DNA of 34,966 nt, taken from NCBI GenBank assembly GCA_947167015.1, contig CAMVGM010000019.1, positions 1-34,966 of the forward strand, written 5' to 3'. Under the pieces are notes generated by a model, which saw only the letters and a program-made list of their open reading frames with translations, was not told the DNA's origin and ran no database searches. Positions 7,312 to 15,326 of this stretch are shown piece by piece; the stretch's first letter is position 1; each line of letters begins with the position of its first letter. Made by a program: the position numbers and the translations under genes. The stretch is from an uncultured Bacteroidales bacterium (GTDB taxonomy: Bacteria; Bacteroidota; Bacteroidia; Bacteroidales; UBA932).

Positions 7312-10300
7312 ATGAAAAAATTTTTCTCCCTGATCCTCTCGTTAGGATTGAGCCTGGTCGCCCTGGCCCAGAACGTCTCCGTCAGGGGAGTCGTGCTGGA
7401 CACGGCCGGTCAGCCGATTGTCGGCGCTTTCGTGGTTGAGCGGGGAACGACCAACGGTACCATGACGGACGTGGACGGAGCTTTCTCCTTCCGCGCCGCC
7501 GAGGGTGCCGCCCTGGAGGTTTCCTGCATCGGCTATGCGAGCCAGAACGTGACCGCCACCGCGGCCCGCGAACTCCGCATCGTCCTGCAGGACGACGCCG
7601 AGATGCTGGAAGAGACCGTGGTCATCGGCTACGGTGTCCAGAAGAAGAGCGTCGTGACCGCTTCCATCTCGAAGGTGGACGGCGACGCCCTCAACACAGT
7701 CCGCGCCTCGACGGTCAACGACGCCCTCAAGGGCAAGGTCTCCGGCGTGCAGATCACCCAGGCCTCCGGCCAGCCGGGTTCCGGTTCCCAGATCAAGATC
7801 CGCGGTATCGGTACCGTCAATAATTCCGATCCTTTGTTTATCGTGGACGGCATGCCTGTTGACGGCGGCATTGACTACCTGAACCCGACCGACATCGCCT
7901 CCGTCGAAATCCTCAAGGATGCGGCTTCCGCCGCCATCTACGGTGCCCGCGCAGCCAACGGCGTCGTCCTCGTGACCACCCGGAGCGGCAAGAAGGGTCA
8001 GGCTTCCATTACTTATAATGGCAGCTACGGCTGGCAGAACCCCTGGCGCAAGAAGGAGGTCCTGAACGCCACCGAGTACATGGTCATCATGAACGAGGGC
8101 CGCATCAACGACGGCGGCGCCCCGCTCTACACCGCGGCCGAGATCGCCGCGGCCGGCAAGGGGACCGACTGGCAGGACCAGACCTTCAACTACAACGCCC
8201 CCATCACGCAGCACCAGCTGTCCGTGAGCGGCGGTACCGACAAGGCCACCTACTTCGTGTCCCTGGGCTACTTCAAGCAGGACGGTATCGTGGGCGGCAA
8301 CTACGGCAAGTCCAACTACGACCGCCTCTCCCTCCGCTCCAACAACACCTACGTCCCGTATGAGACGGAGGAGCGCGACTTCCTGAACAAACTGACCCTC
8401 ACGGCCAACATCGCCTATTCCAACATCAATTCGACGGGCATCACCACCAATTCCGAGTTCGGTTCCATCTTGGGATCGGCCGTGGCGTTCAACCCGTCCA
8501 TCCCGGTGTTCGCTTCCGAGGCCGAGGCCGCCCGCATCCTGGCGGAGCACCCGACGGCCATCGTGGCCGCCGACGGCCGCGTGTATTCCCTGCCGCCGAC
8601 CGGCTATCAAGAACTGACGAACCCGGTGGCGAACCTGGACACCCCGTCCAACACCCTCTACAAGACCCACAAGTTCGTGGCCAACTTCGGCGCCGAGCTG
8701 GACATCATGCCCGGCCTGAAGTTCAAGAGCAGCTACGGCGTGGACCTCTCCTTCTGGCGCAACCGCGGCTATGGCTTCGAGCAGTATAAGAGCTCGATGA
8801 ACCAGACGCTCACCAGCTGGGTGAATATGGGCATGAACGAGGGCCTTCGCTGGCAGACCGAGAACTACTTCTCCTACAACCAGCAGGTGGGCCGTCACAA
8901 CTTCAGCGCCGTGCTCGGCCAGTCCGCGATGAGCTATTCCTACACCTACGTTTCCGGCAGCGACTACCAGCTCAAGGAGACCAACCCGTCGAAGGCCTAC
9001 ATCGATTCCGCCATCGGCGACACCGATGACGAGCGCACCAGCGGCGGTACCGGCGGCTACGACTATCAGCGCCTGGCTTCCTACTTCTTCCGCTTCGACT
9101 ACAACTTCGACGAGCGTTACATGCTCGAGTTCACGATCCGCCGCGACGGTTCTTCCCGCTTCGGCCCCGGCCACAAGTGGGCGACCTTCCCGGCCGCTTC
9201 CCTCGGTTGGAACATCACCAACGAGCCGTGGTTCAAGAACAACCGTCCGGGCTGGATCGACCAGCTCAAGCTCCGCGCCAGCTGGGGCAAGAACGGTAAT
9301 GAGAACATCGGTAACTTCCGCTACGCTTCCCTGATGGACACCGGCCAGGAGTACTACTTCGGCAACGTCGGCGACTACGGCACCATGCAGCCGGGTTCTT
9401 CCCCTGCCGCCCTGGCCAACCCGACCATCCGCTGGGAGGAGTCCGAGCAGGTCGACCTCGGCTTCGACGCCCGCCTGTTCGGCGACAAGCTGACCTTCGG
9501 CTTCGACTACTACAACAAGAAGACGAACGGCATGCTGATGAATAAGCCCATCCCGTCCTACGTGGGACAGGGCGCCCCGATGTCCAATCTGGGCGACATG
9601 CGCAACTGGGGCTTTGAATTCGAGATCGGCTGGCAGCAGCAGGTCGGCGACTTCCACTACGCCATCAACGCGAACGCCTCCCTGCTCCGCAACCGCCTGA
9701 TCAACCTCGGCAACGAGTCCGGCGAGGCCGTGTACCAGAGCAACGGCGCCTCCGGCGTGGGCGACTACGTGAAGGGTTCCAACGGCGAGGTCTGGCCGTA
9801 CTTCTACGGTATGAAGACCAACGGCATCTTCCAGAACTGGGACGAGATCAACGCCTACAAGGACAAGGACGGCAACCTGATGCAGCCCAACGCCCAGCCG
9901 GGCGACGTCCGCTTCGTGGACTGGAACGGCGACGGCTACGTGAACGACAACGACCGCACCAAGATCGGCAAGGGTATGCCGGACTGGACCTACGGTATCA
10001 CCTTCTCCGCCGACTGGAAGGGCTTCGACGCCAACCTCTTCTTCCAGGGCAGCATCGGCAACCAGATCTTCGATTACTCGATGCGCGGTGACATCCCCGC
10101 GATGAACCGCCCGGCGTGGATCCTCGACCGCTGGATCGGCGAGGGTACCTCCAACCGCATCCCGCGCATGACCAACGCCAACCCGAACCAGAACTGGCGT
10201 TCTTCCGACCTGTGGGTCAAGGACGGCTCCTTCATGCGCCTCAAGACCGCCCAGATCGGCTATACCCTGCCTCAGAAGGTCCTGCGCGCCATCGCCATCA

Positions 10301-10464
10301 AGAGCGTGCGCGTGTATGTGGCCGGCGAGAACCTCCTCACCCTCACCAAGTACGACGGCTTCGACCCGGAAATGGCTTCCGACGGCTACACCACCATCGG
10401 CGTGGACCGCGGCATCTATCCGCAGGCCCGGACCATCACCGTCGGTGCTTCCATCACCTTCTAA
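7312..10464 (+). CDS. susC: SusC/RagA-type TonB-dependent outer-membrane oligosaccharide importer
   Basis: Outer-membrane beta-barrel that imports oligosaccharides captured by SusD and the surface enzymes, powered by TonB. 1050 residues, a usual length. It has a signal peptide (FFSLILSLGLSLVALAQ), then a carboxypeptidase-regulatory-like domain at about residues 23-95 (VRGVVLDTAGQPIVGA, GTMTDVDGAFSF). The SusC signature and plug follow (ETVVIGYGVQKKS, GQPGSGSQIKIRGIGTVN, PLFIVDGMPVDGG, IEILKDAASAAIYGARAANG-type motif), then a long barrel. It ends ITVGASITF with the terminal Phe expected for BAM assembly. It is the first gene of the PUL operon; susD starts 20 bases after its stop. The substrate is inferred from the downstream GH16, GH3 and GH30, not from this gene. 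Confidence 0.97.
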   Translation: MKKFFSLILSLGLSLVALAQNVSVRGVVLDTAGQPIVGAFVVERGTTNGTMTDVDGAFSFRAAEGAALEVSCIGYASQNVTATAARELRIVLQDDAEMLEETVVIGYGVQKKSVVTASISKVDGDALNTVRASTVNDALKGKVSGVQITQASGQPGSGSQIKIRGIGTVNNSDPLFIVDGMPVDGGIDYLNPTDIASVEILKDAASAAIYGARAANGVVLVTTRSGKKGQASITYNGSYGWQNPWRKKEVLNATEYMVIMNEGRINDGGAPLYTAAEIAAAGKGTDWQDQTFNYNAPITQHQLSVSGGTDKATYFVSLGYFKQDGIVGGNYGKSNYDRLSLRSNNTYVPYETEERDFLNKLTLTANIAYSNINSTGITTNSEFGSILGSAVAFNPSIPVFASEAEAARILAEHPTAIVAADGRVYSLPPTGYQELTNPVANLDTPSNTLYKTHKFVANFGAELDIMPGLKFKSSYGVDLSFWRNRGYGFEQYKSSMNQTLTSWVNMGMNEGLRWQTENYFSYNQQVGRHNFSAVLGQSAMSYSYTYVSGSDYQLKETNPSKAYIDSAIGDTDDERTSGGTGGYDYQRLASYFFRFDYNFDERYMLEFTIRRDGSSRFGPGHKWATFPAASLGWNITNEPWFKNNRPGWIDQLKLRASWGKNGNENIGNFRYASLMDTGQEYYFGNVGDYGTMQPGSSPAALANPTIRWEESEQVDLGFDARLFGDKLTFGFDYYNKKTNGMLMNKPIPSYVGQGAPMSNLGDMRNWGFEFEIGWQQQVGDFHYAINANASLLRNRLINLGNESGEAVYQSNGASGVGDYVKGSNGEVWPYFYGMKTNGIFQNWDEINAYKDKDGNLMQPNAQPGDVRFVDWNGDGYVNDNDRTKIGKGMPDWTYGITFSADWKGFDANLFFQGSIGNQIFDYSMRGDIPAMNRPAWILDRWIGEGTSNRIPRMTNANPNQNWRSSDLWVKDGSFMRLKTAQIGYTLPQKVLRAIAIKSVRVYVAGENLLTLTKYDGFDPEMASDGYTTIGVDRGIYPQARTITVGASITF

Positions 10465-10484
10465 TCCTTTAATGCTGTAAGAAT

Positions 10485-12035
10485 ATGAAACTCTATAAGA
10501 TTTTGGCAGTTGCCCTTGCGGGCGTGGTCCTGACCAGCTGTGGGGACAAGTTCCTCACCGCCCACGCGACCCATCAGGGAGAGGCAGGAGCGGAAGCGAC
10601 CGAGAACGCCATCCTGTCCTATCTGACCGCGGCCTACCAGCCGCTCCTGATGGACTCCTACGCGAACTTCAACTACAACCACATCCTGCTGCTGTCCGAC
10701 CTCCGTTCCGACGATATCTACAAGGGCGGCGGTGATGCCGGCGACCAGTCCTGGATGTACCACATGTCCCTGTTCCAGATCCCCGCTTCCGAGAGCCCGT
10801 CCGGCATCTGGAGCCTCTACTACACCGCCATCGCCCGGGCCAACAACACCGTGCTGGCCATCGACAACGCCGTCGGTTTCGACAGCGATGCCGCCAAGGC
10901 CCGCCTGGCCGGCTACCGCGCCGAGGCGCTGTTCCTGCGCGCCTACTACCTCCACCACCTGTGGAAGCTCTTCGGCAACATTCCTTTCTTCACCGAGCCG
11001 CTGGAGGATCCTTTCATGGCTCCGCAGAAGAGCGCCGACGAGATCTACTCCTGCATCATGCGTGACATCGCGGACGCCGAGACGGCCGCCGCCCAGGCGG
11101 GTGACGAGTTCCCGATGTGCACCAACGGCTCCGCCAAGCAGGCCCGCGCCAACCTGGCCGCCCTCTATATGCTGAAGGCCCGCGTGGTGATGTACCAGGG
11201 CGACCAGTCCAAGTACGGCGAGGTGGCTTCCGACATGGCGAAGATCATCTCCAGCGGCGCCTACACCCTCATCGGCTTCGACGCCCTGTGGACCGGTGCC
11301 GACGAGAACGACTTCACGCCCGAATCCATCTTCGAGACCAACCAGATCTCCGACGGCAAGCGTGACTGGGGCAATGCCTGGGCCGGCTGCGGCACCAACC
11401 TGCCCGCCTACATCTCGCCCAACGAGCTCAGCGATCCCGTCTTCTGCGGCGGCTGGGGCTTCGGTCCCGTGCGCCAGAGCACCTGGGATATGTATGAGGA
11501 CGGCGACGTGCGCCGCGAGGGTTCCATCAACAAGTTCGAGGCCGGCACCTACGGCCCGCGCTTCCAGGACACCGGCCTCTTCCAGAAGAAGTACGCCGCC
11601 CGTACCGCCCTGCGTTCGCCGATCGGTACCGTGGACCTCAACTATCCGAACAACCTGATCATCTTCCGCTACGCCGAGACCCTGCTCAATTATGCCGAGC
11701 TGGTGGGTTGCCAGGGCGCGGCCGCTGCCGGCGGCGTGTCGGCGCAGGACTGCCTCGACCTCGTGCGCAGCCGTGCCGGCCTGGGTTCCATCCCCGTGAA
11801 CCTGGAGAACATCAAGGCCGAGCGCCGCAAGGAGTTCGTGGGCGAGGGCATGCGCTTCTGGGACCTCATCCGCTGGGGTGACGCCCAGACCGTGCTGAGC
11901 GAGAGCGACGACGCCCACCAGAGCGTCCGCACCTTCAACCCGGCCAAGGACAAGTACCTGCCGATCCCGCAGAGCGAGATGAGCCGCACCGCCGGCACCG
12001 GCGAGTTCGAACTCAAGCAGAACAATGGTTATTAA
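10485..12035 (+). CDS. susD: SusD/RagB-type surface glycan-binding lipoprotein
   Basis: Surface lipoprotein that forms the hinged lid over SusC and helps select substrate. 516 residues: signal peptide with lipobox VVLTSC (lipidated Cys about residue 19), then the helical TPR-like SusD fold, with recognisable stretches AILSYLTAAYQPLL, YRAEALFLRAYYLHHLWKLFG, FRYAETLLNYAEL and RRKEFVGEGMRFWDLIRWG. The C-terminal KYLPIPQSEM is a usual SusD ending. It follows susC at 20 bases and is followed after 28 bases by the accessory binding protein. Sequence alone does not identify the ligand. Confidence 0.97.
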   Translation: MKLYKILAVALAGVVLTSCGDKFLTAHATHQGEAGAEATENAILSYLTAAYQPLLMDSYANFNYNHILLLSDLRSDDIYKGGGDAGDQSWMYHMSLFQIPASESPSGIWSLYYTAIARANNTVLAIDNAVGFDSDAAKARLAGYRAEALFLRAYYLHHLWKLFGNIPFFTEPLEDPFMAPQKSADEIYSCIMRDIADAETAAAQAGDEFPMCTNGSAKQARANLAALYMLKARVVMYQGDQSKYGEVASDMAKIISSGAYTLIGFDALWTGADENDFTPESIFETNQISDGKRDWGNAWAGCGTNLPAYISPNELSDPVFCGGWGFGPVRQSTWDMYEDGDVRREGSINKFEAGTYGPRFQDTGLFQKKYAARTALRSPIGTVDLNYPNNLIIFRYAETLLNYAELVGCQGAAAAGGVSAQDCLDLVRSRAGLGSIPVNLENIKAERRKEFVGEGMRFWDLIRWGDAQTVLSESDDAHQSVRTFNPAKDKYLPIPQSEMSRTAGTGEFELKQNNGY

Positions 12036-12063
12036 TGGTTTACACGCGTAATTGAATCGAATC

Positions 12064-13956
12064 ATGAAGAAGATATTCAACGCCATCCTCCTGCTCGGCA
12101 CCGCAGCGTCCCTGCTGTTCTCCTGCCGCCCGATGGACCTGGACGCCCATAAGCTGGGCCAGGCCCCCTCGGAGGATCAACTCTCCTTCTCCTTCTCCCC
12201 GAGCGCCGCGTCGGCCAACATCGTGGAGTTCACGAATAACTCGTCCGTGAGCGGCGTGGCCCTGTGGGACCTCGGCAACGGCACGACCGTCAAGGGAGAC
12301 AAGGTCTCCGCCACCTATCCCTTCAAGGGAGACTATACCGTGACGATGTCGCTTTACACCGCCGGCGGTTCCGCCACCGTTTCGAAGGTGGTCACCATCT
12401 CCGCCGACGACTACGGCCTGCTGGACACCCCGGGCTTCAACGCCCTGACCGGCGGCGCCAACGCCACCGAGGGCAAGACCTGGGTCTTCGCCCGCTACAA
12501 CAAGGGCCACTTCGGCGTGGGTGACGTGAACGCGGCGCCCGAGGCGAACGGTCCGGCCTGGTGGCAGTGCGACCCGAACGGGAAGGACGGCTGCTCGCTC
12601 TACGAGAACGAGTACACCTTCATCCAGAAGGGCACCAAGCTCATCTGGCAGAACCAGGGTAACATCTACACCAACGAGAACGGCATGAACCACCTCGGAA
12701 AGGGCGGCACCGCCAACCCGGTCGTGGGCGACTTCGACGTCCCCTACGTCCCGGCCGACGGCCTGACCTTCACCCTGGACGAGGCGGCGGGCAAGCTGAC
12801 GCTCAGCGGCGGCGCCTTCCTGGGCTTCTACACCGGCGTGAGCGAGTATGACATCATCACGCTCAACGAGCACTTCCTGTACGTGTGGTGCCGCAGCGCG
12901 GCCGAACCCGGCAACGCCTGGTACTTCATGTTCGTCCCGAAGGACGAGCTGGTGGAACCCGAGCCGGAGCCCGTGGAGCCGAAGCCGGAGTCCGAAGACG
13001 CGTGGTTCCGTCCGAACGCCCCGACCAACCTGCTGGGCGTGACCGTGGACTACGAGAGCTGGTTCAGCGGCGCTGACTGGGCCGGTGGCCTGGAGCCGGG
13101 CATATCCGTCAAGAACGACATCGTGATCACCGTCCCCGAGGGAATCGGCGGCGGCGAGTGGATGGGCCAGTTCAAGATCCACACCGGCATCCCTGCCGAT
13201 GCCCGCGAGCGCTTCGACTTCTCCTGCAAGATCGCCGCTTCCCAGGCCGGCACGGCCACGGTCAAGATGACCTCCGAGGCCGACGGTGACGACGCCTTCT
13301 TCTACAACGGCGACGTGTCCGTCCCCGGCGGCGGCAGCGTCCTCTTCGAGGAGCCCGACAAGATGCTGTTCGACGCCACCGAGAGCATCCTGCTGGTCTT
13401 CGACTTCGGCCGCTTCCCGGCCGGTACGGTGATCACGCTCAGCGAACTCTGCCTGCAGAAGCACATCCCGCTCAGCGAGAAGCCCGAGGTGGTGAACCTC
13501 TGGCCCGACGCCGCGGTGACGGTTTCCCAGTGGTTCAGCGGTCCCGACTGGAGCGGTCTGCTCACGGCGGACTACAAGCTCCTGGAAGGCAACGGCTTCG
13601 AGCTGACGGTTCCCGAGGGAATCGGCGGCAGCGAGTGGATGGGCCAGTTCGCCCTGCTGACGGACATCCAGGCCCTGAACTCCCACCGTTACGAGTTCTC
13701 CGCCAACATCACCTCTTCCGAGGCGGGCACCATCACGATCAAGATCGCCAATGAGCCCGAGGAGGATGACGCCCACCTGCTGAACTACGACAACGGCGTC
13801 GGCCTCGTGGCCGGCACGGTCGCCTACAAGCTCAAGGATATCTATCCCAAGCCGCAGGATGCGGATGCCATGAAGGTGATCTTCGACTTCGGCCGCATGC
13901 CGGCCGGCACCAAGGTCACGGTCACCGACATCGTGTTCCAGGAATTCATCGACTGA
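12064..13956 (+). CDS. Surface glycan-binding lipoprotein with PKD-like domain and two duplicated CBM4-like modules (SusE-position)
   Basis: Non-catalytic cell-surface protein likely to hold the polysaccharide for SusCD. The ATG at 12064 is chosen over a TTG four codons upstream; it gives 630 residues starting MKKIFNAILLL with a lipobox LLFSC. Domains: a PKD-like fold at about 30-120 (VEFTNNSSVSGVALWDLGNG), a middle domain of unknown family at about 120-300 rich in Trp and Tyr, and an acidic Pro/Glu linker (EPEPEPVEPKPE). Two tandem beta-sandwich modules follow at about 318-470 and 480-630, each with WFSG.DW, VPEGIGG.EWMGQF and FDFGR.PAGT. The modules look like CBM4-type carbohydrate-binding folds, as in beta-1,3-glucan PULs; that family assignment is by pattern only. 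The stop overlaps the GH16 start by one base (TGATG). Confidence 0.82.
   Translation: MKKIFNAILLLGTAASLLFSCRPMDLDAHKLGQAPSEDQLSFSFSPSAASANIVEFTNNSSVSGVALWDLGNGTTVKGDKVSATYPFKGDYTVTMSLYTAGGSATVSKVVTISADDYGLLDTPGFNALTGGANATEGKTWVFARYNKGHFGVGDVNAAPEANGPAWWQCDPNGKDGCSLYENEYTFIQKGTKLIWQNQGNIYTNENGMNHLGKGGTANPVVGDFDVPYVPADGLTFTLDEAAGKLTLSGGAFLGFYTGVSEYDIITLNEHFLYVWCRSAAEPGNAWYFMFVPKDELVEPEPEPVEPKPESEDAWFRPNAPTNLLGVTVDYESWFSGADWAGGLEPGISVKNDIVITVPEGIGGGEWMGQFKIHTGIPADARERFDFSCKIAASQAGTATVKMTSEADGDDAFFYNGDVSVPGGGSVLFEEPDKMLFDATESILLVFDFGRFPAGTVITLSELCLQKHIPLSEKPEVVNLWPDAAVTVSQWFSGPDWSGLLTADYKLLEGNGFELTVPEGIGGSEWMGQFALLTDIQALNSHRYEFSANITSSEAGTITIKIANEPEEDDAHLLNYDNGVGLVAGTVAYKLKDIYPKPQDADAMKVIFDFGRMPAGTKVTVTDIVFQEFID
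13061..13650 (+). repeat. Internal duplication in the surface glycan-binding protein gene
   Basis: Two copies of the binding module share near-identical DNA blocks. The segment encoding EGIGGxEWMGQF is at 13138-13173 and 13615-13650 (one base differs in 36, 477 bases apart). The WFSG.DW segment is at 13061-13080 and 13531-13550. Elsewhere the modules have diverged strongly, so the binding-site core is selectively conserved or has been homogenised. Confidence 0.7.
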
Positions 13957-15326
13957 TGAAACGCATGTTGTCCCTGATAGCCTCTGTCGTGCTTCTCGCC
14001 GCTTGCGGCGGGAAGCTTCCCGATCCCGCGCCCGCACCGGCCGTGCCGACGATCTCCTTCTCTTCCCCGGAACTGACGGTCAGCCCCGAGGGCGGCGACG
14101 CTACCGTGCGCGTGGACGCCTCGGCGGTGTGGACCGTGGAGACGGACGGGCAGGACTGGTATTCCCTCTCTTCCGCGTCGCAGATCTACAAGGGCGAGAG
14201 CATCCTGAAGGTGTCGGCGCAGCCCAACGTGAGCGGCTCCGCCCGCAAGGGCACGCTCCGCTTCACCAGCGGCACGGCCACGGCCTCGCTGACGGTCTCG
14301 CAGGCCAATTTCGTCCCGGAGCTCCGTTTCTCCGCGGCGGAGGTGTCCTGTGACGGCGCCGGCGGTGAAGCCGTCGTCAAGACGGAAGCCAACGCCGCCT
14401 GGACGGTGGAGGAAAGCGACATTGCCTACTGGTTCAACATCTCTCCCAAGACCGTCGCCAAGGGGACGGGCGAGCTGAAGCTGACCTTCCACCGCAGTTA
14501 TACGGACAAGGAACGCAGCGCCAGCGTCCGCTTCCGCAGCGGCGACCAGGTCCAGACGCTGTCCGTGAGACAGGGCGCCGGCGAGCCCGTTCCCGCCGGT
14601 GCCTATGTCCCGGCGGGCTACGAACTGGTCTGGCAGGACGATTTCTCCGGCCGCTCGGACGATCTCAAGACGAAGTGGCGTTTCGAGGACTGGGCCCCCG
14701 GCCGCGTGAACCACGAACTGCAGCGCTACGTGCCCGATGACCGCCGGACGTCGTTCGTCAAGGACGGCGCCCTGTCGATCGTGGCGCGCAAGGACGGCTC
14801 GCAGGTGATTTCCGCGCGCATGAACACCCGGGAATCCTGGCTCTACGGCTATATGGAGGCCGCCATCCGCCTGCCCAAGGGCAAGGGCACCTGGCCGGCT
14901 TTCTGGATGATGCCCGACGACCAGTCCAAGGGCTGGCCCGCCTGCGGCGAGATCGACATCATGGAGGAAGTGGGCGTGAATCCCGAATACACCTCCTCCT
15001 CCATCCACTGTGCTTCCTACAACCATGTGAAGAACACCCAGAAGACGGCGGAGCGCCTGACTCCGGGTGCGGAGGAAGAGTACCATGTGTATGCGCTCGA
15101 GTGGACGGAAGACTATATCCGGACCTACGTGGACGGACAGCCGCTGCTCGAGTTCAAGAACGACAGGTCCGGCAACGACAATACCTGGCCTTTCAACAAG
15201 AAGTTCTACATCACGCTCAATCTCGCCTGGGGCGGTGACTGGGGTGGCTGGAACGGCGTGGACGAGAGCGCACTGCCCTGCACGATGATGGTGGATTACG
15301 TGCGCGTGTATAAGAAACAGCAATGA
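13956..15326 (+). CDS. GH16 endo-beta-1,3-glucanase (laminarinase-type) lipoprotein with two BACON domains
   Basis: Predicted endo-beta-1,3(4)-glucanase making oligosaccharides at the cell surface. 456 residues: lipobox VLLAAC (Cys about 17), two BACON domains (about 33-118 and 120-208, each with a W-T-V-E strand and a final LTVSQ or LSVRQ), and a GH16 catalytic domain from about 215. The active-site motif EIDIMEE places nucleophile Glu332, Asp334 and acid/base Glu337. The extra Met (E-x-D-x-x-E, the beta-bulge form) is the laminarinase pattern rather than the lichenase one. WPAFWMMP and the closing MMVDYVRVYK are also typical. BACON domains are usually spacers holding the enzyme away from the membrane. 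The gene overlaps its upstream neighbour by one base and its downstream neighbour by four. Confidence 0.93.
   Translation: MKRMLSLIASVVLLAACGGKLPDPAPAPAVPTISFSSPELTVSPEGGDATVRVDASAVWTVETDGQDWYSLSSASQIYKGESILKVSAQPNVSGSARKGTLRFTSGTATASLTVSQANFVPELRFSAAEVSCDGAGGEAVVKTEANAAWTVEESDIAYWFNISPKTVAKGTGELKLTFHRSYTDKERSASVRFRSGDQVQTLSVRQGAGEPVPAGAYVPAGYELVWQDDFSGRSDDLKTKWRFEDWAPGRVNHELQRYVPDDRRTSFVKDGALSIVARKDGSQVISARMNTRESWLYGYMEAAIRLPKGKGTWPAFWMMPDDQSKGWPACGEIDIMEEVGVNPEYTSSSIHCASYNHVKNTQKTAERLTPGAEEEYHVYALEWTEDYIRTYVDGQPLLEFKNDRSGNDNTWPFNKKFYITLNLAWGGDWGGWNGVDESALPCTMMVDYVRVYKKQQ

Noticed and set aside
4506..7403. Long minus-strand open frame across the GH92 start and the PUL regulator
   Set aside because: Runs antisense through the well-supported regulator and out of frame through GH92; its translation has no recognisable domain.
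7342..9657. Minus-strand open frame antisense to susC
   Set aside because: Shadow of the high-GC susC coding sequence, with repetitive Val/Gly/Ala content and no signal or domain.
12052..12063. Upstream TTG start for the surface glycan-binding protein
   Set aside because: The ATG at 12064 gives a standard lipoprotein signal peptide; the TTG adds only four residues.
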